Source: Actinomadura parmotrematis (GTDB lineage: Bacteria > Actinomycetota > Actinomycetes > Streptosporangiales > Streptosporangiaceae). Taken from it: 64,000 nt of DNA. How positions within the stretch are numbered: position 1 is the first letter of the stretch; the number at the start of each line of letters is the position of its first letter. Both the position numbers and the translations under genes were made by a program. Of the stretch, positions 24,665 to 34,229 are shown one piece after another. The notes beneath the pieces were generated by a model. That model was not told where the DNA came from, ran no database searches, and saw only the letters and a program-made list of their open reading frames with translations. The DNA lies in the NCBI RefSeq assembly GCF_019458805.1, contig NZ_JAIBOA010000031.1, positions 1 through 64,000 of the forward strand, given 5' to 3'.

Positions 24665-25561
24665 TCACTGCCAGATCGCGGTGATGGGGGAGGCCGACGC
24701 GGCGTTGCCCGCGTGGGTGGTGCCGTACATGTCCTCCAGCGTGCGGAGCAGGTTGTAGTGGTTCCACTGGGTGGCGTAGGTGCCGGTCTTGACGTGCGCG
24801 CCGTAGACGACCGTCGGGATGCGGTTGCCGGCGAGGCGGTTGTCCTCGTCGAAGGTGACCACGAGCGCGCTGTTGTGCGCGACGGCCCACGTGGCGTAGG
24901 CCGACAGCTTGCTCTTCACCCAGGTGTCGCCGGTGCCGACCGAGCAGTCGTGCATGTCGTTGCACAGGTTCGGAACGGCGAAGGAGACGGTCGGCAGCCT
25001 GGTGTAGTCGGTCGGCCACTGCGCCCAGGTGTAGCCGGTCGAGGCGGGCACGTTGCTGAAGGAGAACCAGGGGTTGTGCTTGCGGGCGTACTTGCCCGCG
25101 CTGTTGGAGCAGGTCGTGGACCCGGCCGACGGCAGGCCCTCGTTGTAGCTGCCCCAGGTGCGGCCCGCGGCGATCAGCTCGGCGCCGAGGTTGGCGGTCG
25201 AGTAGGGCGCTCCGGGCGGCGCGCAGGTGTCGTCGGTGACGCCCTGCGTGGAGCCGGAGAACAGCGCGAAGTAGTTCGGCTGGCTCGGGTGGGTCTCGGC
25301 GTAGAAGGCGGTCAGGTTCGCGCCGCCCGCCGCCAGGGAGTTGATGTAGGGGGCGCTGGAGCTGCCGATGACCTGGGAGTAGGCGTGGTTCTCCAGGACG
25401 ACCACGACGACGTGGTCCAGGGCCGGCACCCCGGCGGCGTAGGCGGGGCGCCGCCCGGTCACGGCGACGGCGGCGGCCACGGCGGCGGCGGTCAGCACCG
25501 CGACCAGGGCGAGCAGGACGGATCGTCGGCGGGCGGAGGGGGAGAGCGGGGAAGCGGGCAC
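24665..25561 (-). CDS. secreted phosphoesterase (acid phosphatase / phospholipase C-like, PF04185)
   Basis: A 298-residue exported protein: signal peptide through about residue 42 (SVLLALVAVLTAAAVAAAVA, then PAYA), then a phosphoesterase domain of the AcpA/phospholipase C superfamily. VVVVLENHAYSQVIG carries the metal-binding Glu-Asn; ETHPSQPNYFALFSG and VVTFDEDN are further family motifs. It would release phosphate from extracellular esters. GTG 25561 is chosen for a perfect GGAGG site 3 bases upstream and the proper signal start; the reading frame extends further upstream without need. Confidence 0.88.
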   Translation of the reverse strand: MPASPLSPSARRRSVLLALVAVLTAAAVAAAVAVTGRRPAYAAGVPALDHVVVVVLENHAYSQVIGSSSAPYINSLAAGGANLTAFYAETHPSQPNYFALFSGSTQGVTDDTCAPPGAPYSTANLGAELIAAGRTWGSYNEGLPSAGSTTCSNSAGKYARKHNPWFSFSNVPASTGYTWAQWPTDYTRLPTVSFAVPNLCNDMHDCSVGTGDTWVKSKLSAYATWAVAHNSALVVTFDEDNRLAGNRIPTVVYGAHVKTGTYATQWNHYNLLRTLEDMYGTTHAGNAASASPITAIWQ

Positions 25562-25700
25562 GGGACCTCCAGGGAGGGGGGAGATTTGCCGCTTTGTTCC
25601 GGCGCCGTGAAGATTCCACCCGCCCGGCACCGGCCCGGGGACGGCGGCCGTCCGGCGGGCGAAGCGCGGGTGAACGCGCGGGTGGGCGGACGGCCGGCGA

Positions 25701-25748
25701 GCGCGCGGACGGGCGCGCGGACGGGCGGGCGGACGGGCGGGCGCGAAC
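25701..25748. repeat. 12-bp tandem repeat
   Basis: Units GCGCGCGGACGG (25701), GCGCGCGGACGG (25713), GCGGGCGGACGG (25725) and a decayed fourth unit at 25737. It lies in the non-coding gap upstream of the CBM2-like gene. It may vary in copy number. Confidence 0.65.
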
Positions 25749-25774
25749 CGGCCCGAGCAGTGATCATGGGCTGC

Positions 25775-25780
25775 TAGATT
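25775..25780 (+). promoter_or_regulatory. -10 box of the CBM2-like gene
   Basis: TAGATT in GCTAGATTCG, followed about 7 bases later by a plausible start. It lies 38-44 bp upstream of the chosen TTG start. Confidence 0.4.
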
Positions 25781-25818
25781 CGCGGGGATTTCTACTGGTG
25801 AGCGGTGAGGTGTCCAGG

Positions 25819-26496
25819 TTGAACGACGTGCCCGAGCGGGGCAGCCACCGGCGGCCGGCCCCGGCGGCGCGGGACCGGCTGCGGAGCCGCCCGGTCCTCA
25901 TCGGCGCGGCGGGCGCGGGGGCCGCGGCCGTCGCCGCCCTCGGCCTCTACGCGCTGCGCGGCGGCGACGAGCCGGACACGGCCGTGGCCGCCGCCCCGGC
26001 CGGGCCCGGGGTCGCGAGCGGCGGCGTCGCGCCGGGCCCGACGTACGGCCGGGTCGTCCCGCCGAAGGCGCCGCCCGCGCCCGCGCCGAGCCCCTCGGCG
26101 AGCCCGTCGAAGAGCGCCGCGCCGTCGCCGTCGCCCACGCCGCCGGCGAGCCGGTCCGCCTCGCCGCGCCCGCCGGCGGGCAGCGCCCGCCTCACCGCCT
26201 CCTACGGCACCGCCAACCGCTGGCGCGAGGGATTCATCGGCACGATCACGGTGACGAACCGGGGCGCCGCGCCGTCGGCGGGCTGGCGCCTCGCGGCCTT
26301 CTTCCCCGGCCGGACGTCGATCACCTCGGCCTGGGGGCAGGGCGGGGCGGTCGCCACGTCGTCCTCCCGCAACGGCGTCGGCGCGTCCGGCGGCCCGCTC
26401 GCGCCGGGCGCGTCGGTCCAGGTCGGCTTCCAGGCGACGGGCCGGGCGACCGGGCCCGCCTCGTGCGTGCTGGACGGCCGCTCCTGCTCGGGCTGA
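25819..26496 (+). CDS. membrane-anchored CBM2-like carbohydrate-binding protein
   Basis: About 225 residues: a basic start, one membrane helix (PVLIGAAGAGAAAVAALGLY), a long Pro/Ser/Ala linker (PSPSASPSKSAAPSPSPTPP) and a C-terminal domain of about 95 residues with the CBM2/cellulose-binding pattern: WREGFIGTITVTNRG, then GWRLAAFFPG, a Trp in SAWGQGG, and GPLAPGASVQVGFQATG. No catalytic domain is present. It probably displays a polysaccharide-binding module outside the cell. TTG 25819 is preferred because AGGTG lies 6 bases upstream; GTG 25810 or 25798 are alternatives. Confidence 0.72.
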   Translation: MNDVPERGSHRRPAPAARDRLRSRPVLIGAAGAGAAAVAALGLYALRGGDEPDTAVAAAPAGPGVASGGVAPGPTYGRVVPPKAPPAPAPSPSASPSKSAAPSPSPTPPASRSASPRPPAGSARLTASYGTANRWREGFIGTITVTNRGAAPSAGWRLAAFFPGRTSITSAWGQGGAVATSSSRNGVGASGGPLAPGASVQVGFQATGRATGPASCVLDGRSCSG

Positions 26497-26518
26497 CGGC
26501 CGGGCCGGCCGCGGGCGG

Positions 26519-27115
26519 TCAGGGGCGCGGACGCCGCCGGTAGACGCCCGCGCCGATCCCGACCGACAGCGCCGTCCCGGCGACGGCCGACAGCACCGCG
26601 AGCTGGAGCGCCGACAGGGGCAGCAGCGGCCCGCGCGCGCCCGCGTCGTCGACGGCGACGAAGACGCACACCACGTCCTGGCCGCGCGCCGGGACGACCG
26701 CCCCGTGCCGCACCGGCACCGGGTCGCCCGCCCGGGTCCGGCAGTCCGGCGCCTCCAGCCGGTAGCCGGACGGCCCGCCGGACTGGGCGAGGCGGTAGGC
26801 CGCGCCCGCCTCGACGGCACGGCCGGTGACCTGCGGCGTGCCGCTCGCGCCCGCGATGGCCGGCGCGGCGGCGGATGCGGCGGCGGGCGCCGCGACGGCG
26901 TCCGCCGGGGCCGAGCGCGCCGCCGACAGCGTCCAGTCGCCCGGGGCGGCGCGGCCTTCGCCGCCGTTCACCACCCGCTTGACCAGGGTGAGCCGCGCGG
27001 GGACCTGCTCGTGCGCCGGAGCGCCGCCCGAGGCGGCGGCGGCCGGGCCCGCCGCGCAGGGGAGCGCGAGGCAGGCCAGCAGCCCGGGCGCGGCGGCGCG
27101 CTGCAGAAAACTCAT
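26519..27115 (-). CDS. secreted or surface protein with prealbumin-like domain
   Basis: A 198-residue protein with a signal peptide (LLACLALPCAAGPAAA) and a domain whose start, ARLTLVKRVVNGGEGRAAPG, is the common opening of SpaA/prealbumin-like folds in actinobacterial surface proteins. A C-terminal membrane helix (ALQLAVLSAVAGTALSVGIG) ends in a RRRPRP tail. There is no LPXTG, so anchoring is by the helix and not sortase. Role unknown. It converges on the CBM2-like gene 22 bp away. Confidence 0.75.
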   Translation of the reverse strand: MSFLQRAAAPGLLACLALPCAAGPAAAASGGAPAHEQVPARLTLVKRVVNGGEGRAAPGDWTLSAARSAPADAVAAPAAASAAAPAIAGASGTPQVTGRAVEAGAAYRLAQSGGPSGYRLEAPDCRTRAGDPVPVRHGAVVPARGQDVVCVFVAVDDAGARGPLLPLSALQLAVLSAVAGTALSVGIGAGVYRRRPRP

Positions 27116-27241
27116 GATCCCTCGATAGCCGGGGCGGGCGGCCCGCGTCCCGGCCGCCGCGCCCCCTTGTCCACCCTTTACCCGGGAGCGCTCCCACCGC
27201 GGCGCCCGGGAACGGACACCGGATCGGGACCTCCGGAGGGG

Positions 27242-27282
27242 TTGACGAACCGTTCGGCTACGCCTTAAATCAGGTCTTAAAT
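27242..27282 (+). promoter_or_regulatory. promoter and operator of the beta-glucoside operon
   Basis: TTGACG (27242-27247), 17 bases, TTAAAT (27265-27270): a good primary-sigma promoter. CTTAAAT occurs at 27264 and again at 27276, 12 bp apart, overlapping the -10 and the start site, as expected for a repressor site. CTTAAATC also appears (minus strand, 45034-45027) in the other ROK-controlled sugar promoter. The likely repressor is the ROK protein at 31957. Confidence 0.7.
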
Positions 27283-27336
27283 TTAGCCGGGGTACGAACC
27301 GTCCTCCCCCCACCCCCCAGAGAGGGGACAGCGATC

Positions 27337-28641
27337 ATGCGCCTGTTCCGCACCACCGCTCTCGCCGCCGCCACGACCCTCGCCCTGTCCGCGCTCGCCG
27401 CCTGCGGCGGGGACGGCGGCAGCGGCGGCGGCGACGCCAAGACGATCACCTACTGGGCCAGCAACCAGGGCGCCGACCTGTCGGTCGACAAGAAGGTCCT
27501 GGCGCCCGAGCTCGCCAAGTTCGAGCAGCAGACCGGCATCCACGTCAAGTACGAGGTGGTGCCCTGGAGCGACCTGCTGAAGCGCATCCTCGCCGCCGCG
27601 ACCTCCGGCCAGGGCCCCGACGTGCTGAACATCGGCAACACCTGGTCGGCGTCCCTCCAGGCGACCGGCGCCCTCCAGGAGTGGGACGACGCCTCCTTCG
27701 CCAAGATCGGCGGCAAGGACCGGTTCCTCGCCTCCTCCCTCAGCGCCACCGGCGCGGCCGGCAAGACCCCCGCCGCCGTGCCGCTCTACTCCCTGGCCTA
27801 CGCGCTCTACTACAACAAGAAGCGCTTCGCCGACGCCGGCATCGACAAGCCGCCGGCGACCTGGTCCGAGCTCGTCGCCACCGGCAAGAAGCTCACCAAG
27901 GACGGCAAGTACGGCCTCGCCATCGAGGGCGCCAACAACTCCGAGAACGCCCACCACGCGTTCGTGTTCGCCAAGCAGCACGGCGGCGACTTCTTCGACG
28001 CCGCCGGCAAGCCCACCCTGGACTCCCAGGCCGCCGTCGAGGGCGTCACCCAGTACGTGAACCTGCTGGCCGGCGACAAGATCGCCGCACCGGGCAACGC
28101 CGAGTACATGCAGAACGAGTCGGTCCGCGACCTGGCCACCGGCAAGGCCGCGATGCTGCTCTGGCAGGCCGCCGGCACCGCGCTGAAGGCCCGCGGCATG
28201 AAGGAGGACGACTACGGCGTCGCGCCCGTCCCGGTGCAGTCCGGCGCCCCCGGCCAGGGCGCCCAGGTGAACTCGATGGTCGCCGGCATCAACATCGCGA
28301 TGTTCAAGAACACCAAGAACAAGGACGGCGCCTTCCAGTTCGTGAAGTTCATGACCAGCGACGCCGAGCAGAAGACGCTGAACACCGCCTACGGCTCGCT
28401 GCCGTCGGTCAAGGCCGCGCAGGAGGACCCGGCGTTCAACACCCCCGAGCGGTCGGTCCTGCGCAAGGCGCTCGCCGAGAGCGCCGCGCCGCTGCCGCAG
28501 GTGGCCGCCGAGTCGCAGTTCGAGGACCTGGTCGGCGCCGCCATGAAGGAGCTGTTCGCGCAGGCCGCGGCCGGCAAGCCGGTGACCGCCGACGACGTCC
28601 GCAAGCGCCTGCAGAAGGCCCAGCAGCAGATGCCGAAGTAG
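27337..28641 (+). CDS. sugar ABC transporter substrate-binding lipoprotein
   Basis: A 434-residue family 1 solute-binding protein. Its lipoprotein signal ends in LSALAAC (Cys23), then a Gly-rich linker and KTITYWASNQG. It is the extracellular binding subunit of a CUT1-type oligosaccharide importer together with the two permeases that follow (7 bp and an 8-bp overlap). With the GH1 enzyme in the same operon, a beta-glucoside such as cellobiose is the likely ligand. No ATPase is encoded here, so a shared MsiK-type ATPase elsewhere is expected. The promoter carries a repeated CTTAAAT element. Confidence 0.93.
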   Translation: MRLFRTTALAAATTLALSALAACGGDGGSGGGDAKTITYWASNQGADLSVDKKVLAPELAKFEQQTGIHVKYEVVPWSDLLKRILAAATSGQGPDVLNIGNTWSASLQATGALQEWDDASFAKIGGKDRFLASSLSATGAAGKTPAAVPLYSLAYALYYNKKRFADAGIDKPPATWSELVATGKKLTKDGKYGLAIEGANNSENAHHAFVFAKQHGGDFFDAAGKPTLDSQAAVEGVTQYVNLLAGDKIAAPGNAEYMQNESVRDLATGKAAMLLWQAAGTALKARGMKEDDYGVAPVPVQSGAPGQGAQVNSMVAGINIAMFKNTKNKDGAFQFVKFMTSDAEQKTLNTAYGSLPSVKAAQEDPAFNTPERSVLRKALAESAAPLPQVAAESQFEDLVGAAMKELFAQAAAGKPVTADDVRKRLQKAQQQMPK

Positions 28642-28648
28642 GGCGGTC

Positions 28649-29641
28649 ATGACGACGACCACCCCACGGCTCCGCCGCGCGGGCGGGAAGGGCGCGCCGC
28701 CGGCCGCCCCGCCCGCGCGGCGGGGCGCCGCCCGGCGCATCCGCCGGGGCAGTCTGCCCTACCTGTTCCTGCTGCCCGCGCTCGCGCTGGAGCTGCTGGT
28801 CCACCTCGTGCCGATGATCGTCGGCATCGTGATGAGCTTCAAGGGCCTCACCCAGTTCTACATCCGCAACTGGAACGAGGCCCCCTGGACCGGCCTCGGC
28901 AACTACAAGGTCGCGGTGGACGTCGACGCCCCCGTCGGCGCCGACCTGCTGCGCTCCTTCACCGTCACCTGCGCGTTCACCCTCCTCGCGGTCGGGCTCG
29001 CCTGGCTGCTCGGCACCGCCGCCGCCGTCCTCATGCAGGACGCCTTCCGCGGCCGCGGCTGGCTGCGGGCGCTGTTCCTCACCCCCTACGCGCTGCCGGT
29101 GTACACCTCGGTGATCGTGTGGATGTTCATGTTCCAGCACGACAACGGCCTGGTGAACCACGTCGTGCACGACCAGCTGCACCTCACCTCCGGCCGGCCG
29201 TTCTGGCTGATCGGCGACAACAGCTTCGTCGCGCTGCTCACCGTGTCGGTCTGGCGGAACTGGCCGTTCGCGTTCCTCATCATCACCGCCGGCCTGCAGA
29301 ACATCCCCCGCGACCTGTACGAGGCGTCGGCGATCGACGGCGCCGGGGTGTGGCGCCAGCTCCGCGCGATCACGCTGCCGTCGCTCCGCCCGGTCAACCA
29401 GGTGCTCGTGCTGGTGCTGTTCCTCTGGACGTTCAACGACTTCAACGTCCCGTTCGTGATGTTCGGCGGGTCGGCGCCGCCGCGCGCCGACCTCATCTCG
29501 GTGCACATCTACCAGGCGTCGTTCGTCACCTGGAACTTCGGCACCGGCTCGGCGATGTCGGTCCTGCTGCTGCTGTTCCTGCTGCTCGTCACCGCGGTCT
29601 ACCTGCCGGTCACCGCCAAGCTGAGGGGGCGCGATGCCTGA
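28649..29641 (+). CDS. sugar ABC transporter permease (MalF-like)
   Basis: A 330-residue integral membrane protein with a long N-terminal basic cytoplasmic start, about six helices and the CUT1 permease EAA loop YEASAIDGAGVWRQLRAITL near residue 225, which contacts the ATPase. It pairs with the permease at 29634. It ends inside the start of the next gene (8-bp overlap). Confidence 0.93.
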   Translation: MTTTTPRLRRAGGKGAPPAAPPARRGAARRIRRGSLPYLFLLPALALELLVHLVPMIVGIVMSFKGLTQFYIRNWNEAPWTGLGNYKVAVDVDAPVGADLLRSFTVTCAFTLLAVGLAWLLGTAAAVLMQDAFRGRGWLRALFLTPYALPVYTSVIVWMFMFQHDNGLVNHVVHDQLHLTSGRPFWLIGDNSFVALLTVSVWRNWPFAFLIITAGLQNIPRDLYEASAIDGAGVWRQLRAITLPSLRPVNQVLVLVLFLWTFNDFNVPFVMFGGSAPPRADLISVHIYQASFVTWNFGTGSAMSVLLLLFLLLVTAVYLPVTAKLRGRDA

Positions 29642-30533
29642 GACCGCACCGGCGGGGACCGCGCCGCGGCGCACGAGCGGCTACCGGTCGCCGACCGCGC
29701 CGCCGCGCTCGATGATCGTCACGCGCTGGATCGTGCTCGGCCTGCTCACCGCCTTCACCGGCCTGCCCATCTACGTGATGGCGACCGGCTCGCTGAAGCC
29801 GCTGCGGGACGTGTCCGGGGAGTTCCGCTGGATCCCCTCCGGCCTCACCCTGCGGCCCTACGCCGACATCTGGCACACCATCCCGCTCGGCCGCTACTTC
29901 CTCAACTCGCTCATCATCGCGGGCGGCGCGACCGTCTGCTCCGTCGTCGTCGCGGTGTTCGCCGCCTACGCCGTCAGCCGGTACAGCTTCCGCGGCCGCC
30001 GCGTCTTCACCGTGACGGTGCTGTCCACCCAGATGTTCCCCGGCATCCTGTTCCTGCTGCCGCTCTTCCTCATCTACGTCAACGTCGGCAACTACACCGG
30101 CCTGCAGCTCTACGGCTCGCGCGGCGGCCTGATCCTCACCTACCTGACGTTCTCGCTGCCGTTCTCGATCTGGATGCTGGTCGGCTACTTCGACTCCATC
30201 CCGAAGGGCCTGGACGAGGCCGCGCAGGTCGACGGCTGCGGCCCGGTCGGCGCGCTGCTGCGCGTCGTCCTGCCCGCCGCCGTGCCCGGCATCGTCGCCG
30301 TCGCCATCTACGCCTTCATGACCGCCTGGGGCGAGGTGCTGTTCGCCTCGGTCATGACCGACGACCGGACCCGCACCCTCGCCGTCGGCCTGCAGGGCTA
30401 CGCCACCCAGAACGACGTGTACTGGAACCAGGTCATGGCCGCCTCGCTGGTCGTCAGCGTGCCGGTGGTCGCCGGGTTCCTCCTCCTGCAGCGCTACCTG
30501 GTCACCGGCCTCACCGCCGGCGCCGTCAAATGA
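29634..30533 (+). CDS. sugar ABC transporter permease (MalG-like)
   Basis: A 299-residue permease with six helices and the EAA loop LDEAAQVDGCGPVGALLRVV near residue 197. It is the second membrane subunit of the beta-glucoside importer. Its stop overlaps an in-frame ATG (30530) of the glucosidase gene. Confidence 0.93.
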   Translation: MPETAPAGTAPRRTSGYRSPTAPPRSMIVTRWIVLGLLTAFTGLPIYVMATGSLKPLRDVSGEFRWIPSGLTLRPYADIWHTIPLGRYFLNSLIIAGGATVCSVVVAVFAAYAVSRYSFRGRRVFTVTVLSTQMFPGILFLLPLFLIYVNVGNYTGLQLYGSRGGLILTYLTFSLPFSIWMLVGYFDSIPKGLDEAAQVDGCGPVGALLRVVLPAAVPGIVAVAIYAFMTAWGEVLFASVMTDDRTRTLAVGLQGYATQNDVYWNQVMAASLVVSVPVVAGFLLLQRYLVTGLTAGAVK

Positions 30534-30550
30534 TCTCCGAAAGGCCGTCC

Positions 30551-31915
<1,365 letters not shown>

Positions 31916-31956
31916 TCGCTTACTTGTATTAAGGTCTGAAGAAAAAGGGGGAGGCC

Positions 31957-33135
31957 ATGCAGGAGCGCAGGCGGTCCACGGTCCGCGACCTGAGGCGCGA
32001 CAACCGGTCGGTGCTCCTGTGGGCGCTCTACTTCGACCAGCCGCGCACCCGCCAGGACCTCAGCACCGCCACCGGCCTCAGCCCCGCGTCGGTCAGCAAC
32101 GTCATCCGCGGGCTGATCGACGAGGGCATCGTGGTCGAGGCCGGGTCGGTGGAGTCCGAGGGCGGCCGCCCGCGCGTCCTGCTGCGCATCAACCCCGAGC
32201 ACCGGCACGTGGTCGGCGTGGACGTCGGCGAGACCCGCATCCGGGTCGAGCTGTTCGACCTGATGATGACCGAGCGCGCCAAGGCCGAGTTCCCGCTGGA
32301 ACGCTCCGGGCACGACGCGCGGGTCGTCGCCGACCGCATCCTGGCGGGCCTCGACGCGGTCCTCAGCGGCGTCGACCCCGGCACCGTCCTCGGCGCCGGG
32401 ATCGGCGTGCCCGGCGTCGTGCTGCGCGGCAGCGACCCGGTGGTGCACGGCCCCACCTACGGCTGGGACGCGGTGCCGCTGGAGCGGATGCTGCGGTCCG
32501 GCACCGACCTGCCCCTGTACATCGACAACGGCGCCAAGACGATGGGGCAGGCCGAGCTGTGGTTCGGCGCCGGGCGCGGCGCCCAGCACGCCGTCATCGG
32601 CCTCATCGGGTCGGGCGTCGGCGCCAGCATCATCACCGGCGGCGTCACCCACCGCGGCTCGACGTCCAGCGCGGGGGAGTGGGGGCACACCACCCTCGTG
32701 GTCGGCGGCCGCGCCTGCCGGTGCGGCTCGGCGGGCTGCCTGGAGGCGTACGCGGGCGCCGAGGCGATCCTCGACCGCTACGGCCTGCCGCTGCCCGGCG
32801 AGGACCAGGAGTCCCAGCTCGCCGCGCTGCTCGCGCTCGCCGCGACCGACGCGCGGGCCGCCGAGGTCATCGACGAGACCGCCCTGTTCCTCGGCGCGGG
32901 CATCGCCGGGCTGGTCAACCTGCTCGACCCCGAGCGGATCATCCTCGGCGGCTGGGCCGGGCTGCTGCTCGGCGAGCGGATGCTCCCGGCGATCCGCGCG
33001 GCCGTCGCCCGGCACTCGCTCATGCACGCCTTCGGGACGCCGCCGGTCGAGCTCTGCCGGCTCGGCCCGGACGCGGTCGCGCTCGGCGCGGCGACGCTGC
33101 CGGTCGAGCGGTTCCTCAACGGCGCGGCCGGCTGA
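31957..33135 (+). CDS. ROK-family transcriptional regulator
   Basis: A 392-residue repressor of the NagC/XylR type: an N-terminal winged helix (about 15-75; RQDLSTATGLSPASVSNVIR) and a ROK sugar-binding domain with the zinc motif CRCGSAGCLE near residue 250. It is the last gene of the beta-glucoside locus and probably represses it in the absence of sugar. A 41-bp gap with AGGTCT, a hexamer also found inside the operon operator at 27272, suggests autoregulation. ATG 31957 has GGGGGAGG. Confidence 0.92.
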   Translation: MQERRRSTVRDLRRDNRSVLLWALYFDQPRTRQDLSTATGLSPASVSNVIRGLIDEGIVVEAGSVESEGGRPRVLLRINPEHRHVVGVDVGETRIRVELFDLMMTERAKAEFPLERSGHDARVVADRILAGLDAVLSGVDPGTVLGAGIGVPGVVLRGSDPVVHGPTYGWDAVPLERMLRSGTDLPLYIDNGAKTMGQAELWFGAGRGAQHAVIGLIGSGVGASIITGGVTHRGSTSSAGEWGHTTLVVGGRACRCGSAGCLEAYAGAEAILDRYGLPLPGEDQESQLAALLALAATDARAAEVIDETALFLGAGIAGLVNLLDPERIILGGWAGLLLGERMLPAIRAAVARHSLMHAFGTPPVELCRLGPDAVALGAATLPVERFLNGAAG

Positions 33136-33142
33136 GCCCGCT

Positions 33143-33166
33143 CCGCGGCCCGGTCAGAGGCCGCGG
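33143..33166. terminator. stem-loop between ROK regulator and ppk2
   Basis: CCGCGGCC-CGGTCAGA-GGCCGCGG, a perfect 8-bp stem between two convergent genes, overlapping the ppk2 stop codon. It could end transcription from both sides. Confidence 0.45.
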
Positions 33167-34071
33167 CCCTCGGCGAGCAGCAGCGAGTCCCGCTCGCCCT
33201 CCTCGAAGATCCGCGACGCCGGACCGATGATCTTGCGGTCGGGGCGGCCGACCACCGACGCGTCCTTGCCCGGGTAGTCGAAGCGGTCCAGCACGAAGCG
33301 CATCGCCTCCAGCCGCGCCCGCTTCTTGTCGTTGCTCTTCACCACCGTCCACGGCGCGTCCGGGGTGTCGGTGTGGAAGAACATCAGCTCCTTGGCCTCG
33401 GTGTAGGCGTCCCACTTGTCCAGCGACGCCACGTCCACCGGGCTGAGCTTCCACTGCTTGACCGGGTCGGTGCGGCGCCGCAGGAACCGGTTGCGCTGCT
33501 CGGCCCGCGACACCGAGAACCAGAACTTCACCAGCTCGACGCCGTCGCGCACGAGCAGCCGCTCGAACTCGGGCGCCTGGTGCATGAACTCGATGTACTC
33601 GCGCGGCGTGCAGAACCCCATCACCCGCTCGACGCCCGCCCGGTTGTACCAGGACCGGTCGAACAGCACGATCTCCCCGGCGGCCGGCAGGTGCGCCACG
33701 TACCGCTGGAAGTACCACTGGCCGCTCTCGCGCTCGGTCGGCTTCTCCAGCGCGACGACGCGCGCGCCGCGGGGGTTCAGGTGCTCGGTGAACCGCTTGA
33801 TGGTGCCGCCCTTGCCGGCGGCGTCGCGGCCCTCGAACAGGATGACCAGCCGCTGCCCGGTGCCCTTCACCCACGACTGGAGCTTCAGCAGCTCGATCTG
33901 CAGGGCGCGCTTGTCCTGCTCGTAGCGGTCGCGGCCGAGCTTGCGGCCGTAGGGGTAGCCCTCCCGCCAGGCGCCCGGGACGAGCTCCACCGGGATGTCG
34001 ACGGCCGGTCCCGCCTTGCCGCCCTTGCCGTTCTTGCCGCCCTTGCCGTTCCTGCCGTTCCCGCCCGCCAC
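33154..34071 (-). CDS. ppk2: polyphosphate kinase 2
   Basis: About 305 residues. PPK2 enzymes transfer phosphate between polyphosphate and nucleotides. Walker A is GRDAAGKGGT at about 81-90; the Walker B/lid region is LFDRSWYNRAGVERV with Asp138; KWKLSP-type and FHTDTPDAPWTVV motifs are intact. The single-domain layout fits class I enzymes, which make ATP or GTP from the diphosphate. The N-terminus is a Gly/Lys/Asn repeat (residues 3-20). GTG 34071 is chosen because a GATAAT box lies 37 bp upstream; an earlier GTG at 34119 would precede that promoter. Confidence 0.9.
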   Translation of the reverse strand: MAGGNGRNGKGGKNGKGGKAGPAVDIPVELVPGAWREGYPYGRKLGRDRYEQDKRALQIELLKLQSWVKGTGQRLVILFEGRDAAGKGGTIKRFTEHLNPRGARVVALEKPTERESGQWYFQRYVAHLPAAGEIVLFDRSWYNRAGVERVMGFCTPREYIEFMHQAPEFERLLVRDGVELVKFWFSVSRAEQRNRFLRRRTDPVKQWKLSPVDVASLDKWDAYTEAKELMFFHTDTPDAPWTVVKSNDKKRARLEAMRFVLDRFDYPGKDASVVGRPDRKIIGPASRIFEEGERDSLLLAEGRGL

Positions 34072-34107
34072 CGTGGCCCCCCGCGCGCTCGCCCTGCCGA
34101 CCCCCCG

Positions 34108-34113
34108 ATTATC
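34108..34113 (-). promoter_or_regulatory. -10 box of ppk2
   Basis: GATAAT on the minus strand, an AT-rich hexamer in GC-rich surroundings, predicting a start near 34101. No clear -35. It supports the GTG at 34071 as start codon. Confidence 0.45.
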
Positions 34114-34229
34114 CGCCACCCCCGCCGCCGGGCCGCGATCAGGGGACCGGGAGCGGCCAACCGGGCGCGCGCCGGGCCGTCCCGTCACTACATTGGCGTG
34201 ATCATGACCGCCGGCCCCGGAGGCTCCGC

